Source: Acinetobacter sp. ASP199 (GTDB lineage: Bacteria > Pseudomonadota > Gammaproteobacteria > Pseudomonadales > Moraxellaceae). Taken from it: a DNA stretch of 64,000 bases. Within the stretch, counting starts at the first letter, position 1, and each line of letters starts with the position of its first letter. The position numbers were made by a program, and so were the translations under genes. The notes under the pieces are model-generated. The model ran no database searches. It saw nothing but the letters and a program-made list of their open reading frames with translations, and was not told where the DNA came from. This document shows positions 1 to 8,322 of the stretch, in pieces. The stretch spans positions 2,418,001 to 2,482,000 of the forward strand of contig NZ_CP062182.1 of the NCBI RefSeq assembly GCF_022700675.1, given 5' to 3'.

Positions 1-477
1 AGCAATGAAACGCGTAAGGCACTTCAAGCAGAAGGTAAAGAACGTCAGGCCTCACCTACCGATGAAGTGATTCAGACCATGATTCACCAGTTTAGCCGTA
101 AAGGCAAAGCAGCTGGTGCAGGTTTTTATGACTATCCTGAAGGTGGGAAAAAACAACTTTGGTCAGGCCTCAGTCATTGGAATAAGAATACCGAAATGTC
201 TGAGCAGGAAATGATTGAACGTTTCCTGTTTGTACAGGCGCTGGATACCGTACGTTGTCTGGAAGAAGGCGTATTGCAATCAACGGTAGAGGGGAATATT
301 GGTTCGATCTTTGGCATTGGCTTCCCTGCCTGGACCGGTGGTGCAGTGCAATATTTAAATCAGTATGGACTGGCGAAGGTCTTGGCACGTGCCAATGTAC
401 TGGAAAAGAAATATGGTGAACGCTTTAAGGCACCGACTCTGCTCAAAAATAAAGTTTCTGCTGCCGAAACTTTTTAA
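1..477 (+). CDS. 3-hydroxyacyl-CoA dehydrogenase (multifunctional beta-oxidation protein), C-terminal fragment
   Basis: The reading frame is open from the first base of the window, so this is the 3' end of a gene that starts upstream; about 158 codons are visible. The sequence (GAGFYDYPEGGKKQLW, then FGIGFPAWTGGAVQYLNQYG) matches the C-terminal 3-hydroxyacyl-CoA dehydrogenase region of roughly 700-residue FadB/FadJ-type enzymes that combine enoyl-CoA hydratase and NAD-dependent hydroxyacyl-CoA dehydrogenase in fatty-acid beta-oxidation. The family assignment comes from these motifs only; the hydratase half lies outside the window, so which paralogue this is cannot be told. A strong terminator follows 19 bases after the stop. 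Confidence 0.85.
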   Translation, partial: SNETRKALQAEGKERQASPTDEVIQTMIHQFSRKGKAAGAGFYDYPEGGKKQLWSGLSHWNKNTEMSEQEMIERFLFVQALDTVRCLEEGVLQSTVEGNIGSIFGIGFPAWTGGAVQYLNQYGLAKVLARANVLEKKYGERFKAPTLLKNKVSAAETF

Positions 478-495
478 TCTACTTTGGTCAGATCG

Positions 496-520
496 AGAGG
501 AGCTTTAAGCTCCTCTTTTT
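496..520 (+). terminator. Rho-independent terminator of the beta-oxidation gene
   Basis: A perfect 10-bp inverted repeat (AGAGGAGCTT / AAGCTCCTCT) is followed by a run of T. It lies just behind the stop codon at 477. Confidence 0.85.
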
Positions 521-630
521 ATAAGCTTACTGAAAAAATAGGCATATTTTACAGTGCAAATCCAGTCTGCTTTTCAGCCAATTTATGTTATAAAGTAACA
601 TAGATACTATCTCATCTTTGGGTTCATGCT

Positions 631-981
631 ATGTCTGATCAAAATACTCCTGAAAATTCACCTTGGGGTTGGAGAGCACTGATTATCTTCTGCATAATTG
701 GTGGTATATTCATGTTCATCTTCTGGTTAGCTGTCAGTAATGAACCAGACTACATGCCAAGCCAGCAGAAGAAACAGGATACCCAGCAACACGCATTTAA
801 AAATGCCCCGACCATGTCAGAAGAAGCCATTGCCAAAGCTCAGGCAGATCGTGAAGCTCGTGCAGCTGCTCAACAAGATCCTGCCTCACAAGCAACTACT
901 GCGGAAGAACATCATATGTCAGCAGACGAACATGCCAATATGGATACTGAACATGCTGCAAATAGCGCACATGGTCATTAA
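631..981 (+). CDS. Small membrane-anchored protein with His-rich tail, function unknown
   Basis: This is a 116-residue protein that I do not recognise by function. A single hydrophobic segment at about residues 14-36 (after PWGWR) would anchor it in the inner membrane with a short cytoplasmic N-terminus. The rest is hydrophilic, Ala/Gln/Glu-rich and probably disordered, ending in a His-rich tail (EEHHMSADEHANMD and finally AHGH) that could bind metal, which is only an inference. It stands alone between two terminators. The ATG at 631 is the first in frame and gives the membrane segment a sensible position, though no strong ribosome-binding site precedes it. Confidence 0.7.
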   Translation: MSDQNTPENSPWGWRALIIFCIIGGIFMFIFWLAVSNEPDYMPSQQKKQDTQQHAFKNAPTMSEEAIAKAQADREARAAAQQDPASQATTAEEHHMSADEHANMDTEHAANSAHGH

Positions 982-992
982 GATGTAAAAAT

Positions 993-1027
993 AAAAAAAA
1001 GCGAGGCATTAACCTCGCTTTTTTTAT
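993..1027. terminator. Bidirectional terminator between convergent genes
   Basis: The hairpin GCGAGG-CATTAA-CCTCGC has an A run on its left and a T run on its right, so it can end transcription from both the membrane-protein gene on the left and the GNAT gene on the right. Confidence 0.85.
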
Positions 1028-1044
1028 ATCTGAAAAATGAATCT

Positions 1045-1476
1045 TTAAAGTTGTAAATACATATCGATATGTGGAATTCCACAGTCCAGATATTCTTCAC
1101 CCTGTAGCCGAAAACCCAGGACTTGATAAAAGCCAATAGCATGTACTTGAGAGGAAAGTTTAACAAACTGCCGACCTTCAGTGCGTGCATAGTCAATCAC
1201 TGCCTGCATTAACTGCTGACCGATCTTGTGACCACGCGCTGATTTCAGTACTGCGACACGACCGATACTGTTACTTGTTAATAGTCGAGCTGTGGCAACC
1301 GGTTGATCATGCAGATAAGCCACGAAATGGGTCGAGACCTCATCTTCTGCATCCCATTCATCTTCTGGGGCAATATGCTGTTCCTGAATAAACACAGCTC
1401 CACGAATCAGTCTGGCTTCGGCAGCCAGCTCCACCCAAGTACCTGCAGCAATTCTTAGCTCAGCATTATTTAGCAT
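1045..1476 (-). CDS. GNAT-family N-acetyltransferase
   Basis: A 143-residue protein with the GNAT fold signature: a conserved early segment (RGAVFIQEQHIAPEDEWD), then the acetyl-CoA-binding loop region GRVAVLKSARGHKIGQQLM, and the closing element (IGFYQVLGFRLQGEEYLDCG) typical of the ElaA/YjcF-like branch. It should transfer an acetyl group from acetyl-CoA to an amine substrate that the sequence does not reveal. Its ATG lies 7 bases inside the end of the upstream methyltransferase gene, so the two are translationally coupled and form an operon ending at the hairpin near 1010. Family confidence is high; the substrate is unknown. Confidence 0.88.
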   Translation of the reverse strand: MLNNAELRIAAGTWVELAAEARLIRGAVFIQEQHIAPEDEWDAEDEVSTHFVAYLHDQPVATARLLTSNSIGRVAVLKSARGHKIGQQLMQAVIDYARTEGRQFVKLSSQVHAIGFYQVLGFRLQGEEYLDCGIPHIDMYLQL

Positions 1477-2690
1477 TTACAGCCAATTCCCTGCTGATTC
1501 CATTCATCCTTGAGCAACAGTTCTAGTGAGTGTTTCTGAATACCATACATCTCTTTCAGGGCCTGAATTTGAGCTAGCACTTCCTGATCCGGTTCCTGAT
1601 CGTCTTTACGCTTTACCGCCAGAATCATTTTGTTCTTGCTGGTATGCTCGAGTGCGACGAATTCAAATACTTTAGTTTCATAACCATAGGCTTTCAGCAA
1701 CAAGGCACGAATGGTATCTGTCAACATTTCTGCCTGCTGACCAGCATGAATCCCGAATTGCAGCATCGGACTCAGCACTTGCGGTGCCTGCAACTGTGGA
1801 CGCAGTTCCTTATGACAACATGGTGCACACATGATGATCTGCGCATTCAGGCGAATCCCGGTATGAATAGCAAAATCCGTTGCCACATCACAAGCATGTA
1901 AGGCAATCATCACATCCAGACGTTCAGGCTCATAGGTACGCACATCGCCCTGGAAGAAATCCAGCTGGTTAAACTGGGACTGGTCTGCCACGTTCTGGCA
2001 AAACTCGACCATTTTGGGATTTAGTTCTACGCCAGTTACCCACGGCGTCTGTCCATGCTTTTGCATATAGTCATACAAGGCACAGGTCAGATAACCCTTA
2101 CCCGAACCAAAGTCCACCACACGCAGTCCTTCCTGAGTAGCTTTAATCTGCGAAAGCGCGTTCGAGAAAATTTCCACAAATTTGTTAATCTGTTTCCACT
2201 TACGCGCCATACTCGGAATGATCTGACTTTGCTGATCAGTAATGCCTAAATGTTGTAAAAATACACTGTCCTGATCTACATAACGCTGCTTGACCCGGTC
2301 ATGGCCCTGTTCAGCAGCTTTTGATTTAATGACGGGTTTGGTTTTGCTGCGGGTCAACATGACTTTTTTCTTGTTCTTTTTCAGCTGCAATTCTTCGGCT
2401 GCGGTGATGAGATTGGCCTGCTTGCAACATGCCAGTAATTCAGTCACCTGAGGCAATGCTTCAGTTAAAGGATAGTTTTTGGTGACATCCTGAGTCTTAT
2501 ATCGATATAGACAACTCAGCACTTTCTGCTCATTCAGCAAAATGACGCGCAAGGTCATTTTCTCCAACTGTTCCAATTCGCCCTTATATTGGCTTAAAAT
2601 CAGACGATCAAACTGATCTGTTTCAATGGCTTGCTGGAAAGTATCCAGAAATTGCTGTTCTTGAACCGAGAGAGAAGCCAAAGTGGACAT
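1470..2690 (-). CDS. Class I SAM-dependent methyltransferase
   Basis: A 406-residue protein whose C-terminal half carries the SAM-binding motif I, VVDFGSGKGYLTCALYDY, near residue 195, followed by an acidic motif (GVELNPKMVEFCQ) and a Cys-rich stretch (MCAPCCHKEL) near residue 290. It resembles the Methyltransf_32 group of uncharacterised methyltransferases; the Lys-rich segment around residues 103-125 might contact nucleic acid, which is an inference. It is the first gene of a two-gene unit, overlapping the acetyltransferase downstream by 7 bases. The ATG at 2690 has an AGG eight bases upstream. The methyl acceptor is not known. Confidence 0.85.
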   Translation of the reverse strand: MSTLASLSVQEQQFLDTFQQAIETDQFDRLILSQYKGELEQLEKMTLRVILLNEQKVLSCLYRYKTQDVTKNYPLTEALPQVTELLACCKQANLITAAEELQLKKNKKKVMLTRSKTKPVIKSKAAEQGHDRVKQRYVDQDSVFLQHLGITDQQSQIIPSMARKWKQINKFVEIFSNALSQIKATQEGLRVVDFGSGKGYLTCALYDYMQKHGQTPWVTGVELNPKMVEFCQNVADQSQFNQLDFFQGDVRTYEPERLDVMIALHACDVATDFAIHTGIRLNAQIIMCAPCCHKELRPQLQAPQVLSPMLQFGIHAGQQAEMLTDTIRALLLKAYGYETKVFEFVALEHTSKNKMILAVKRKDDQEPDQEVLAQIQALKEMYGIQKHSLELLLKDEWNQQGIGCKC

Positions 2691-2791
2691 AAATGAAACC
2701 TAAAATGAATTGCCATTAAAGTGTAAATGTTCTTACCCTAAAAGCAAAATTGAATTACTATACATTTGTATATTTAAGAAGAATGATAATT

Positions 2792-3436
2792 ATGTCAAAT
2801 GCACCACTGCTTCAGGATTATGATGCTGCCGAAGAGCGCATCAACTATATTAGTCACGGTGTAGGTGCTGCCTTATCAGTCATTGCCGGTATTTTACTGG
2901 TGATTAAAGGCTCCTACCTCAGTACGGGCCAATGGCTTGGCTTATGGGTTTATGGACTGAGCATGATTGTGCTTTTTTCTGCTTCCATGCTGTATCACAT
3001 GGCCACGACTGCGGATCGACGTTATTTCTATAAAAAAATTGACCATACTGCCATCTATTATCTGATTGCCGGTACGTATACGCCCTTTTTGGCAATCGCT
3101 ATTCCCACTGCCAAAGCTCAGTATTTATTGATCGCGCTATGGATCATTGCTGTCCTTGGCACACTATTCAAGTTCATTTTCATTCATCGTTTTCAGAAAC
3201 TTTCCCTGTTTGCTTATCTCGCAATGGGCTGGCTTGCACTGTTAGTTATTGATGATATGCAGAAATATTTATCTGTACAATCTTTAACCTTTCTTGTCAT
3301 TGGCGGATTAGCTTATACTGTGGGCGCATTGTTTTACGCTTTAAAAAGAGTAAGATATACCCACGCTATCTGGCACATATTTGTATTGATAGGCGCAGGA
3401 TCACATTTTCTGTCCATCTATCTTTACGTGATTTAA
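2792..3436 (+). CDS. Hemolysin III / TrhA-family membrane protein
   Basis: A 214-residue, seven-helix inner-membrane protein of the HlyIII (PAQR-related) family. Family marks are the early HGVGAALS segment, SMLYHMA, the conserved DHTAIYYLIAGTYTP motif, and the C-terminal HAIWHIFVLIGAGSHF with its paired histidines, which in this superfamily bind metal. Homologues are called TrhA and have been linked to membrane-lipid homeostasis; the old hemolysin name is weakly founded. I placed the start at the ATG at 2792 because AAGAAG lies 9-10 bases ahead; frames open from 2750 would add 14 residues with no ribosome-binding site. It stands alone, transcribed away from the methyltransferase gene. Confidence 0.9.
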   Translation: MSNAPLLQDYDAAEERINYISHGVGAALSVIAGILLVIKGSYLSTGQWLGLWVYGLSMIVLFSASMLYHMATTADRRYFYKKIDHTAIYYLIAGTYTPFLAIAIPTAKAQYLLIALWIIAVLGTLFKFIFIHRFQKLSLFAYLAMGWLALLVIDDMQKYLSVQSLTFLVIGGLAYTVGALFYALKRVRYTHAIWHIFVLIGAGSHFLSIYLYVI

Positions 3437-3578
3437 TCCTCTCATTCTCCATTTCAGTGACCCTGAGCGAGCAGATTCGAGACGATTGCAGTTGTTTTTT
3501 TAAGAAATTACGCCTTTTTTAAAAAGATTACGCTTTTAAAACTAAGTTCTTTTATTTTTAGTAAGTGTAAGGTCATTC

Positions 3579-4886
3579 ATGGCGTCGTCAAATTCTGCTG
3601 CTCAGCCAGCACAAAACTCAAAATTTCGCGTTTTAACAGCAAGTTTAGTAGGCACTACAATCGAGTTCTTCGATTTCTATATTTATGCCACTGCCGCTGT
3701 CATTATTTTCCCTTATTTGTTCTTCCCGGCAAGTACAGACCCAATGACCGCAACAATTCAGTCACTTGCGACTTTCGCAATTGCCTTTATTGCACGTCCG
3801 ATCGGTGCGGCATTATTTGGTCACCTTGGCGATAGAATTGGCCGTAAAGCCACGCTGGTCGCTGCCTTGCTGACCATGGGTCTTTCTACGGTTGCGATTG
3901 GTTTACTGCCAACCTATGCACAAATTGGTATTGTGGCACCTTTGCTCCTGGCATTATGCCGTTTAGGTCAGGGCCTTGGCCTGGGTGGTGAATGGTCAGG
4001 TGCGGTCTTACTTGCAACTGAAAATGCACCTGAAGGTAAACGTGCCTGGTATGGTATGTTCCCGCAATTGGGTGCACCAATTGGCTTTATCCTGGCAACT
4101 GGCTCATTCTTGACGCTCGGTGCATTGATGTCTGAAGCTGACTTCATGGCTTGGGGCTGGCGTATTCCATTCATTTCAAGTGCGCTTCTTGTTATTGTAG
4201 GTCTTTGGATTCGTTTAAAACTGCATGAAACACCTGCATTCCAGAACGTTTTGGACAAGCAAAAAGAAGTAAACGTACCTTTTGTTCAAGTATTTAAAAA
4301 ACATTCTAAAATGTTAGTACTGGGTACAATTGCAGCTATCTGTACCTTCGTTGTGTTCTACTTAACAACTGTATTTGCGCTGCAATGGGGTACTAAGCAG
4401 CTAGGCTATTCACGTGAAGAATTCCTTCAGTTGCAATTAGTTGCAACGCTATGCTTTGCTGCATTCATCCCATTATCTGCTGTATTCGCAGAAAAGTTCG
4501 GTCGTAAAGCGACTTCAATCGGTGTATGTATCGTTTCTGCGATCTTCGGTATCTTCTTTGCCGACATGCTTGAATCAGGCAGTACAGTTATCGTATTCCT
4601 GTTCCTGTGTATCGGTCTTGCGATCATGGGTTTAACTTATGGTCCGATTGGTACTGTATTGTCTGAAATCTTCCCGACTTCAGTACGTTATACAGGTTCC
4701 GCTTTGACCTTCAACTTGGCAGGTATCTTCGGGGCATCTTTTGCGCCATTGATCGCAACCAAGCTGGCAACACAATATGGCTTATCTGCTGTAGGTTATT
4801 ACCTGACAGCAGCATCTGTCCTGTCACTGTTGGCATTCCTGCTGATTCGTGAAACCAAGCATGATGATGTAAATAATCAGATCTAA
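3579..4886 (+). CDS. MFS transporter, metabolite:H+ symporter (MHS) family
   Basis: A 435-residue, twelve-helix major-facilitator permease. It opens with the family motif VGTTIEFFDFYIYATAAVI, carries the loop 2-3 motif GHLGDRIGRKATL near residue 85, and GLGLGGEWSGAVLL near residue 130, all typical of the MHS group (ShiA, ProP, KgtP, CitA relatives) that import organic acids or osmolytes with protons. The substrate cannot be inferred, as no catabolic genes adjoin it. The ATG at 3579 has AAGG at good spacing. The gene stands alone and ends in a terminator. Confidence 0.92.
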   Translation: MASSNSAAQPAQNSKFRVLTASLVGTTIEFFDFYIYATAAVIIFPYLFFPASTDPMTATIQSLATFAIAFIARPIGAALFGHLGDRIGRKATLVAALLTMGLSTVAIGLLPTYAQIGIVAPLLLALCRLGQGLGLGGEWSGAVLLATENAPEGKRAWYGMFPQLGAPIGFILATGSFLTLGALMSEADFMAWGWRIPFISSALLVIVGLWIRLKLHETPAFQNVLDKQKEVNVPFVQVFKKHSKMLVLGTIAAICTFVVFYLTTVFALQWGTKQLGYSREEFLQLQLVATLCFAAFIPLSAVFAEKFGRKATSIGVCIVSAIFGIFFADMLESGSTVIVFLFLCIGLAIMGLTYGPIGTVLSEIFPTSVRYTGSALTFNLAGIFGASFAPLIATKLATQYGLSAVGYYLTAASVLSLLAFLLIRETKHDDVNNQI

Positions 4887-4906
4887 TTCTGGTATTAGCC
4901 TATAAG

Positions 4907-4938
4907 AAAAGCCGGTGCGTTCACACTGGCTTTTTTAT
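4907..4938 (+). terminator. Terminator of the MFS gene
   Basis: The stem AAAAGCCGGTG / CACTGGCTTTT has one G:U pair, and the right arm ends in T6. It begins about 20 bases after the stop codon. Confidence 0.8.
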
Positions 4939-5031
4939 TTCCGAAATTTGGTGTGCAACAAAAAACTGCTATTTCTCCCTCTCTATTTACGGAACAATAC
5001 AGAAACGGATTCATAACGAGAAGGATAAGAT

Positions 5032-5472
5032 ATGCAGGATCCAATCGAATATTTGACCGAAGACCAGCTGGTTCATATTGTGGTTTTACTGGAAGAAGAC
5101 AAGAAAACTGAAGCCATCCAATATATTGTTCAACATACGCCATTAGACCAACAGCAGGCGCTTGAAGTGATTGCCGCGATCGTAATGGAACATGATGCTG
5201 CTTTACAGGTACAGACACAAGGCGCAAGATTTAGTGATGATGTCACCATTAATCCTCAGCTAAAGACAGAAGCGCTAACCGACTCTATTGCAGTCTCCAT
5301 CCCTGCAAGCGCTACACAAGATCATGCTACCCGCCCACCCATTCCAGAGTCGACCCAAGAGTTACAGGAAAAAGTCGCTGAACCGGTCACTGCAAAAAAT
5401 GGACCGCATCTGATCTGGATCATTGCAGGTATTATTATTCTGATTCTGCTAATTATCTGGATGGTTGGCTAG
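5032..5472 (+). CDS. Hypothetical protein with C-terminal membrane anchor
   Basis: A 146-residue protein of unknown function. Residues 1-65 are predicted helical and acidic (LTEDQLVHIVVLLEEDKKTE, then QQALEVIAAIVMEHD), reminiscent of a small UBA- or ribosomal-L12-like helical domain, but I would not assign one. A low-complexity Pro/Thr/Glu linker follows, and residues about 123-145 form a very hydrophobic tail (LIWIIAGIIILILLIIWMV), giving a tail-anchored topology. The ATG at 5032 is preceded by AAGGATAAG, a convincing ribosome-binding site. It converges on the metallophosphoesterase gene with a gap of only 22 bases. Confidence 0.75.
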   Translation: MQDPIEYLTEDQLVHIVVLLEEDKKTEAIQYIVQHTPLDQQQALEVIAAIVMEHDAALQVQTQGARFSDDVTINPQLKTEALTDSIAVSIPASATQDHATRPPIPESTQELQEKVAEPVTAKNGPHLIWIIAGIIILILLIIWMVG

Positions 5473-5494
5473 ATACTGAAATCCGCCAAATCAT

Positions 5495-6505
5495 TTATAT
5501 CAACTCAATGATATCGATGGTGGGTGGTACACGAAAACGGAAAGGTACCCCCACCAGACCTGTTCCGACAGTGACAAATACATCGGCATGTTCATGTCGG
5601 TATAAGCCACGCTTATGTCCAAGGATAGACACCCGTTTCATCACATAGTCCGTCAACCACGGTAATTCCACTTGCCCGCCATGCGTATGCCCAGAGAGCA
5701 TCAATGGCCGGCTTGGCAATTTTGGCACCATGTCTACCGTATCCGGGTTATGTGACAGGATCACCCAGGGCTTATCTTGCGGTAACTCCGGCAAGAAACG
5801 CATATCGGCTTTACCCGCCCAGAGATCACCAATACCCACCAGGCGGAATTCATCAAACTCCACAATTTGCCCTTCAATATCCATGACATTATTGGTGAGT
5901 AGAGCCGTATGTAATAGCTCCTGAATAGGTGGTCCCGGATACTGTTCATCATGATTACCATTTACAGAATACACCGGCGCCTGAATCTCCTGCAGGATGG
6001 CGAGCTCTTGGGCCAGAGTATCTTCCGGTTCATAGGTCCAGTCACCTGCTACCACGACTAAATCTGGCTGCTGTTGATTCAATTTATGCACGATTTGCTT
6101 GAGCTGGCGTTCCTGCCCGGAAAATAAACCAATATGCAAATCTGCAATTAAAGCAATTCGAACAGGTTTCTGCATTTTTTTATCAGAGTTAATCTGATAA
6201 CGAGTAGTTTTGATCTGGATTAAATGCGGTTCGATAAAACGCGCATAACATAGCACTCCACTGAGCAAGCAGATAAATACTGCCTCATGAATGGAATAGT
6301 AACCATTAAAACCGGCATAAATACTAAAGAAAAATAAAGGAATCAGCAGATAAGACAGATAATAAGCGAGCAGATGGGTAAAGGCTTTAAAGGGATGAAT
6401 CGTCTGGGTATGTGATTGACTGATCCACGCCTGCGATATACACCACAGCGCTAAAATCGCCATTCCGATATAGAAATATAAGATCACGGAATCGATATTC
6501 CCCAT
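5495..6505 (-). CDS. Membrane-associated metallophosphoesterase (YaeI-like)
   Basis: A 336-residue protein with three to four hydrophobic N-terminal segments in the first 100 residues and a calcineurin-like phosphoesterase domain behind them. All metal-binding motifs are present in order: ALIADLHIGLFSG near residue 119, VVAGDWTYEPED near 150, VNGNHDEQ near 180, LSHNPDTVD near 247 and SGHTHGGQVELP near 271. The catalytic site should therefore use two metal ions, with the domain on one face of the inner membrane. It resembles YaeI, a phosphodiesterase acting on lipid-like substrates, but the substrate is uncertain. No operon partner is visible. Confidence 0.9.
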   Translation of the reverse strand: MGNIDSVILYFYIGMAILALWCISQAWISQSHTQTIHPFKAFTHLLAYYLSYLLIPLFFFSIYAGFNGYYSIHEAVFICLLSGVLCYARFIEPHLIQIKTTRYQINSDKKMQKPVRIALIADLHIGLFSGQERQLKQIVHKLNQQQPDLVVVAGDWTYEPEDTLAQELAILQEIQAPVYSVNGNHDEQYPGPPIQELLHTALLTNNVMDIEGQIVEFDEFRLVGIGDLWAGKADMRFLPELPQDKPWVILSHNPDTVDMVPKLPSRPLMLSGHTHGGQVELPWLTDYVMKRVSILGHKRGLYRHEHADVFVTVGTGLVGVPFRFRVPPTIDIIELI

Positions 6506-6606
6506 AATTTCGCCTTGTCCAGTTCTTTAGTACATTCTCTGCTCTGTATTTATCTTTTCACAGCTGGCAATTATACTCAAACCTAATTTATCACGCTTAG
6601 ACTCAT

Positions 6607-8241
6607 ATGACGATTGCTCCCCGCTTCAAGGCTGACCTGCCCATGGTCACTACCAAACGTAATACTCCATATAAATCTGCGGTTTTACTGGGTTTTAGCC
6701 TTGTTCTGGGAATTCCTGCATGCAGTACCCTGCCTCCACAGGTAGAGCGACCTTCACATACAGCTTTCGAAACTGATACATCCCAGACTTCTTTATCTAA
6801 AATTGTTCAACCTTTACGTGATCAATATATTGGTTTGACTGGCTATCATGTCCTCTATGATCCGCTTGAAGCGCTTGCAGCCCGTATGCAACTGATTCAT
6901 AAGGCTGAGCAGACTTTAGATCTGCAATATTATATCTGGGACAATGACCGGATTGGCGCTCTAGCCTTAAATGGTATTATTCAGGCTGCTGACCGTGGGG
7001 TAAAGGTCCGTCTCCTGATTGATGATAACAATGCCAAGAAGATGGAAGGTATTTATCTGGCCCTGGATCAACATCAGAACATTGATGTCCGCTTATATAA
7101 CCCCTACCGCTTCCGTCAGCATCGCGCCATGGATATGGTACTGGATTTAAAACGTATCAATCGTCGTATGCATAACAAGAGCTTTATTGCAGATAATCAG
7201 ATTGCATTAATTGGCGGACGTAATATGAGCAATCAGTATTACAACGTGAGTGATGCCTATCAGTTTTCCGATGTGGATGTTTTACTGGTGGGAGCTGCCT
7301 CTGACGAGATTATCCATTCCTTTGATGAATACTGGAATGATGACTACGCCTATCCAGTGCGAAATATTGTTAATCCACGTCACCATAGCCTGCGCTTTGA
7401 AAGCCTAAAACAGCAGCTAAAAGCACATCATGATGATCCACGAGTACAAAATTATCTCGACTTAGCCAACAGGTCTAAGGCTTTCGATAAATGGCTTGAT
7501 CATAATATCCAGCTGGATTGGGTTGAAGCAGAAGTAGTTAAAGACTCACCTACCAAGATCAAGTCCAAGGCAAAAAAAGAAGAACACCTGAATTTCCAGT
7601 TGCTCCAGCATCTAGAAAAGCCTGAACAGAGTGTAGATATTGTCTCGGCGTATTTTGTACCAGAAAAAGAAGGGGCTGAACGGCTCAAAAATCTGGCTCA
7701 AAAAGACATAAAGGTTCGGGTACTCACCAATTCTTATAAAGCCAATGACGTGCCTGTCGTGCATGCTTTTTATTCTAAATACCGTAAAGATTTATTAAAA
7801 CATGATGTACAGTTGTATGAATTCTTGGCAGCACCAGATGCAGCTAACCTAAATGCCAATACCAGGGAAATTGCTGACAAGGCTAAAGTGAGCTTGAAAG
7901 GTCTAAGTCGTTCCAGCTTACATGCCAAATTGATGGCCTTAGATGAGAAACAGGTGTTTATTGGTTCTTTTAACTTTGACCCGCGTTCAGCCTATTTGAA
8001 TACAGAGATTGGTGTATTACTGAATAGCCCAACCTTAGCACAAGCTGTGCATAAGACCATGGATCAGAATTTGAGTAAATATGCCTATAAGCTGGTATTA
8101 GATGCCAATCAGAATATCAACTGGAAGATCAAGCAATCCAATGGCGAGATTAAAACTTTGACCAAAGAACCGAAAATGAAATGGCATCAAAAAGCCATGT
8201 TAAAGTTTGTGTCTTGGCTTCCGCTTGAAGGGTTTATGTAA
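6607..8241 (+). CDS. Phospholipase D-family lipoprotein (cardiolipin synthase-like)
   Basis: A 544-residue PLD-superfamily protein with two intact HKD motifs, HNKSFIADNQIALIGGRN near residue 190 and HAKLMALDEKQVFIGSFN near residue 439, the arrangement of bacterial phosphatidyltransferases and phospholipases. The N-terminus has a hydrophobic stretch ending in IPAC (Cys39), a plausible lipobox, so the mature enzyme would be lipid-anchored on the outer face of the inner membrane or in the outer membrane. An alternative ATG at 6643 gives a shorter, more typical lipoprotein signal and has AAGG 11 bases ahead; both starts are possible. Whether it makes cardiolipin or cuts phospholipids cannot be read from sequence. 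Confidence 0.88.
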   Translation: MTIAPRFKADLPMVTTKRNTPYKSAVLLGFSLVLGIPACSTLPPQVERPSHTAFETDTSQTSLSKIVQPLRDQYIGLTGYHVLYDPLEALAARMQLIHKAEQTLDLQYYIWDNDRIGALALNGIIQAADRGVKVRLLIDDNNAKKMEGIYLALDQHQNIDVRLYNPYRFRQHRAMDMVLDLKRINRRMHNKSFIADNQIALIGGRNMSNQYYNVSDAYQFSDVDVLLVGAASDEIIHSFDEYWNDDYAYPVRNIVNPRHHSLRFESLKQQLKAHHDDPRVQNYLDLANRSKAFDKWLDHNIQLDWVEAEVVKDSPTKIKSKAKKEEHLNFQLLQHLEKPEQSVDIVSAYFVPEKEGAERLKNLAQKDIKVRVLTNSYKANDVPVVHAFYSKYRKDLLKHDVQLYEFLAAPDAANLNANTREIADKAKVSLKGLSRSSLHAKLMALDEKQVFIGSFNFDPRSAYLNTEIGVLLNSPTLAQAVHKTMDQNLSKYAYKLVLDANQNINWKIKQSNGEIKTLTKEPKMKWHQKAMLKFVSWLPLEGFM

Positions 8242-8274
8242 GAACTTGGCCAATCTAGCAAGCAGATGAACCCA

Positions 8275-8308
8275 ATAAAAAAACCAGTCAATCGACTGGT
8301 TTTTTTAT
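8275..8308. terminator. Bidirectional terminator between PLD gene and fil operon
   Basis: A-run, AACCAGTC-AATC-GACTGGTT, T-run. It serves the PLD gene on the plus strand and the end of the fil operon (filF) on the minus strand. Confidence 0.85.
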
Positions 8309-8322
8309 TGAAAAGTCTTTTA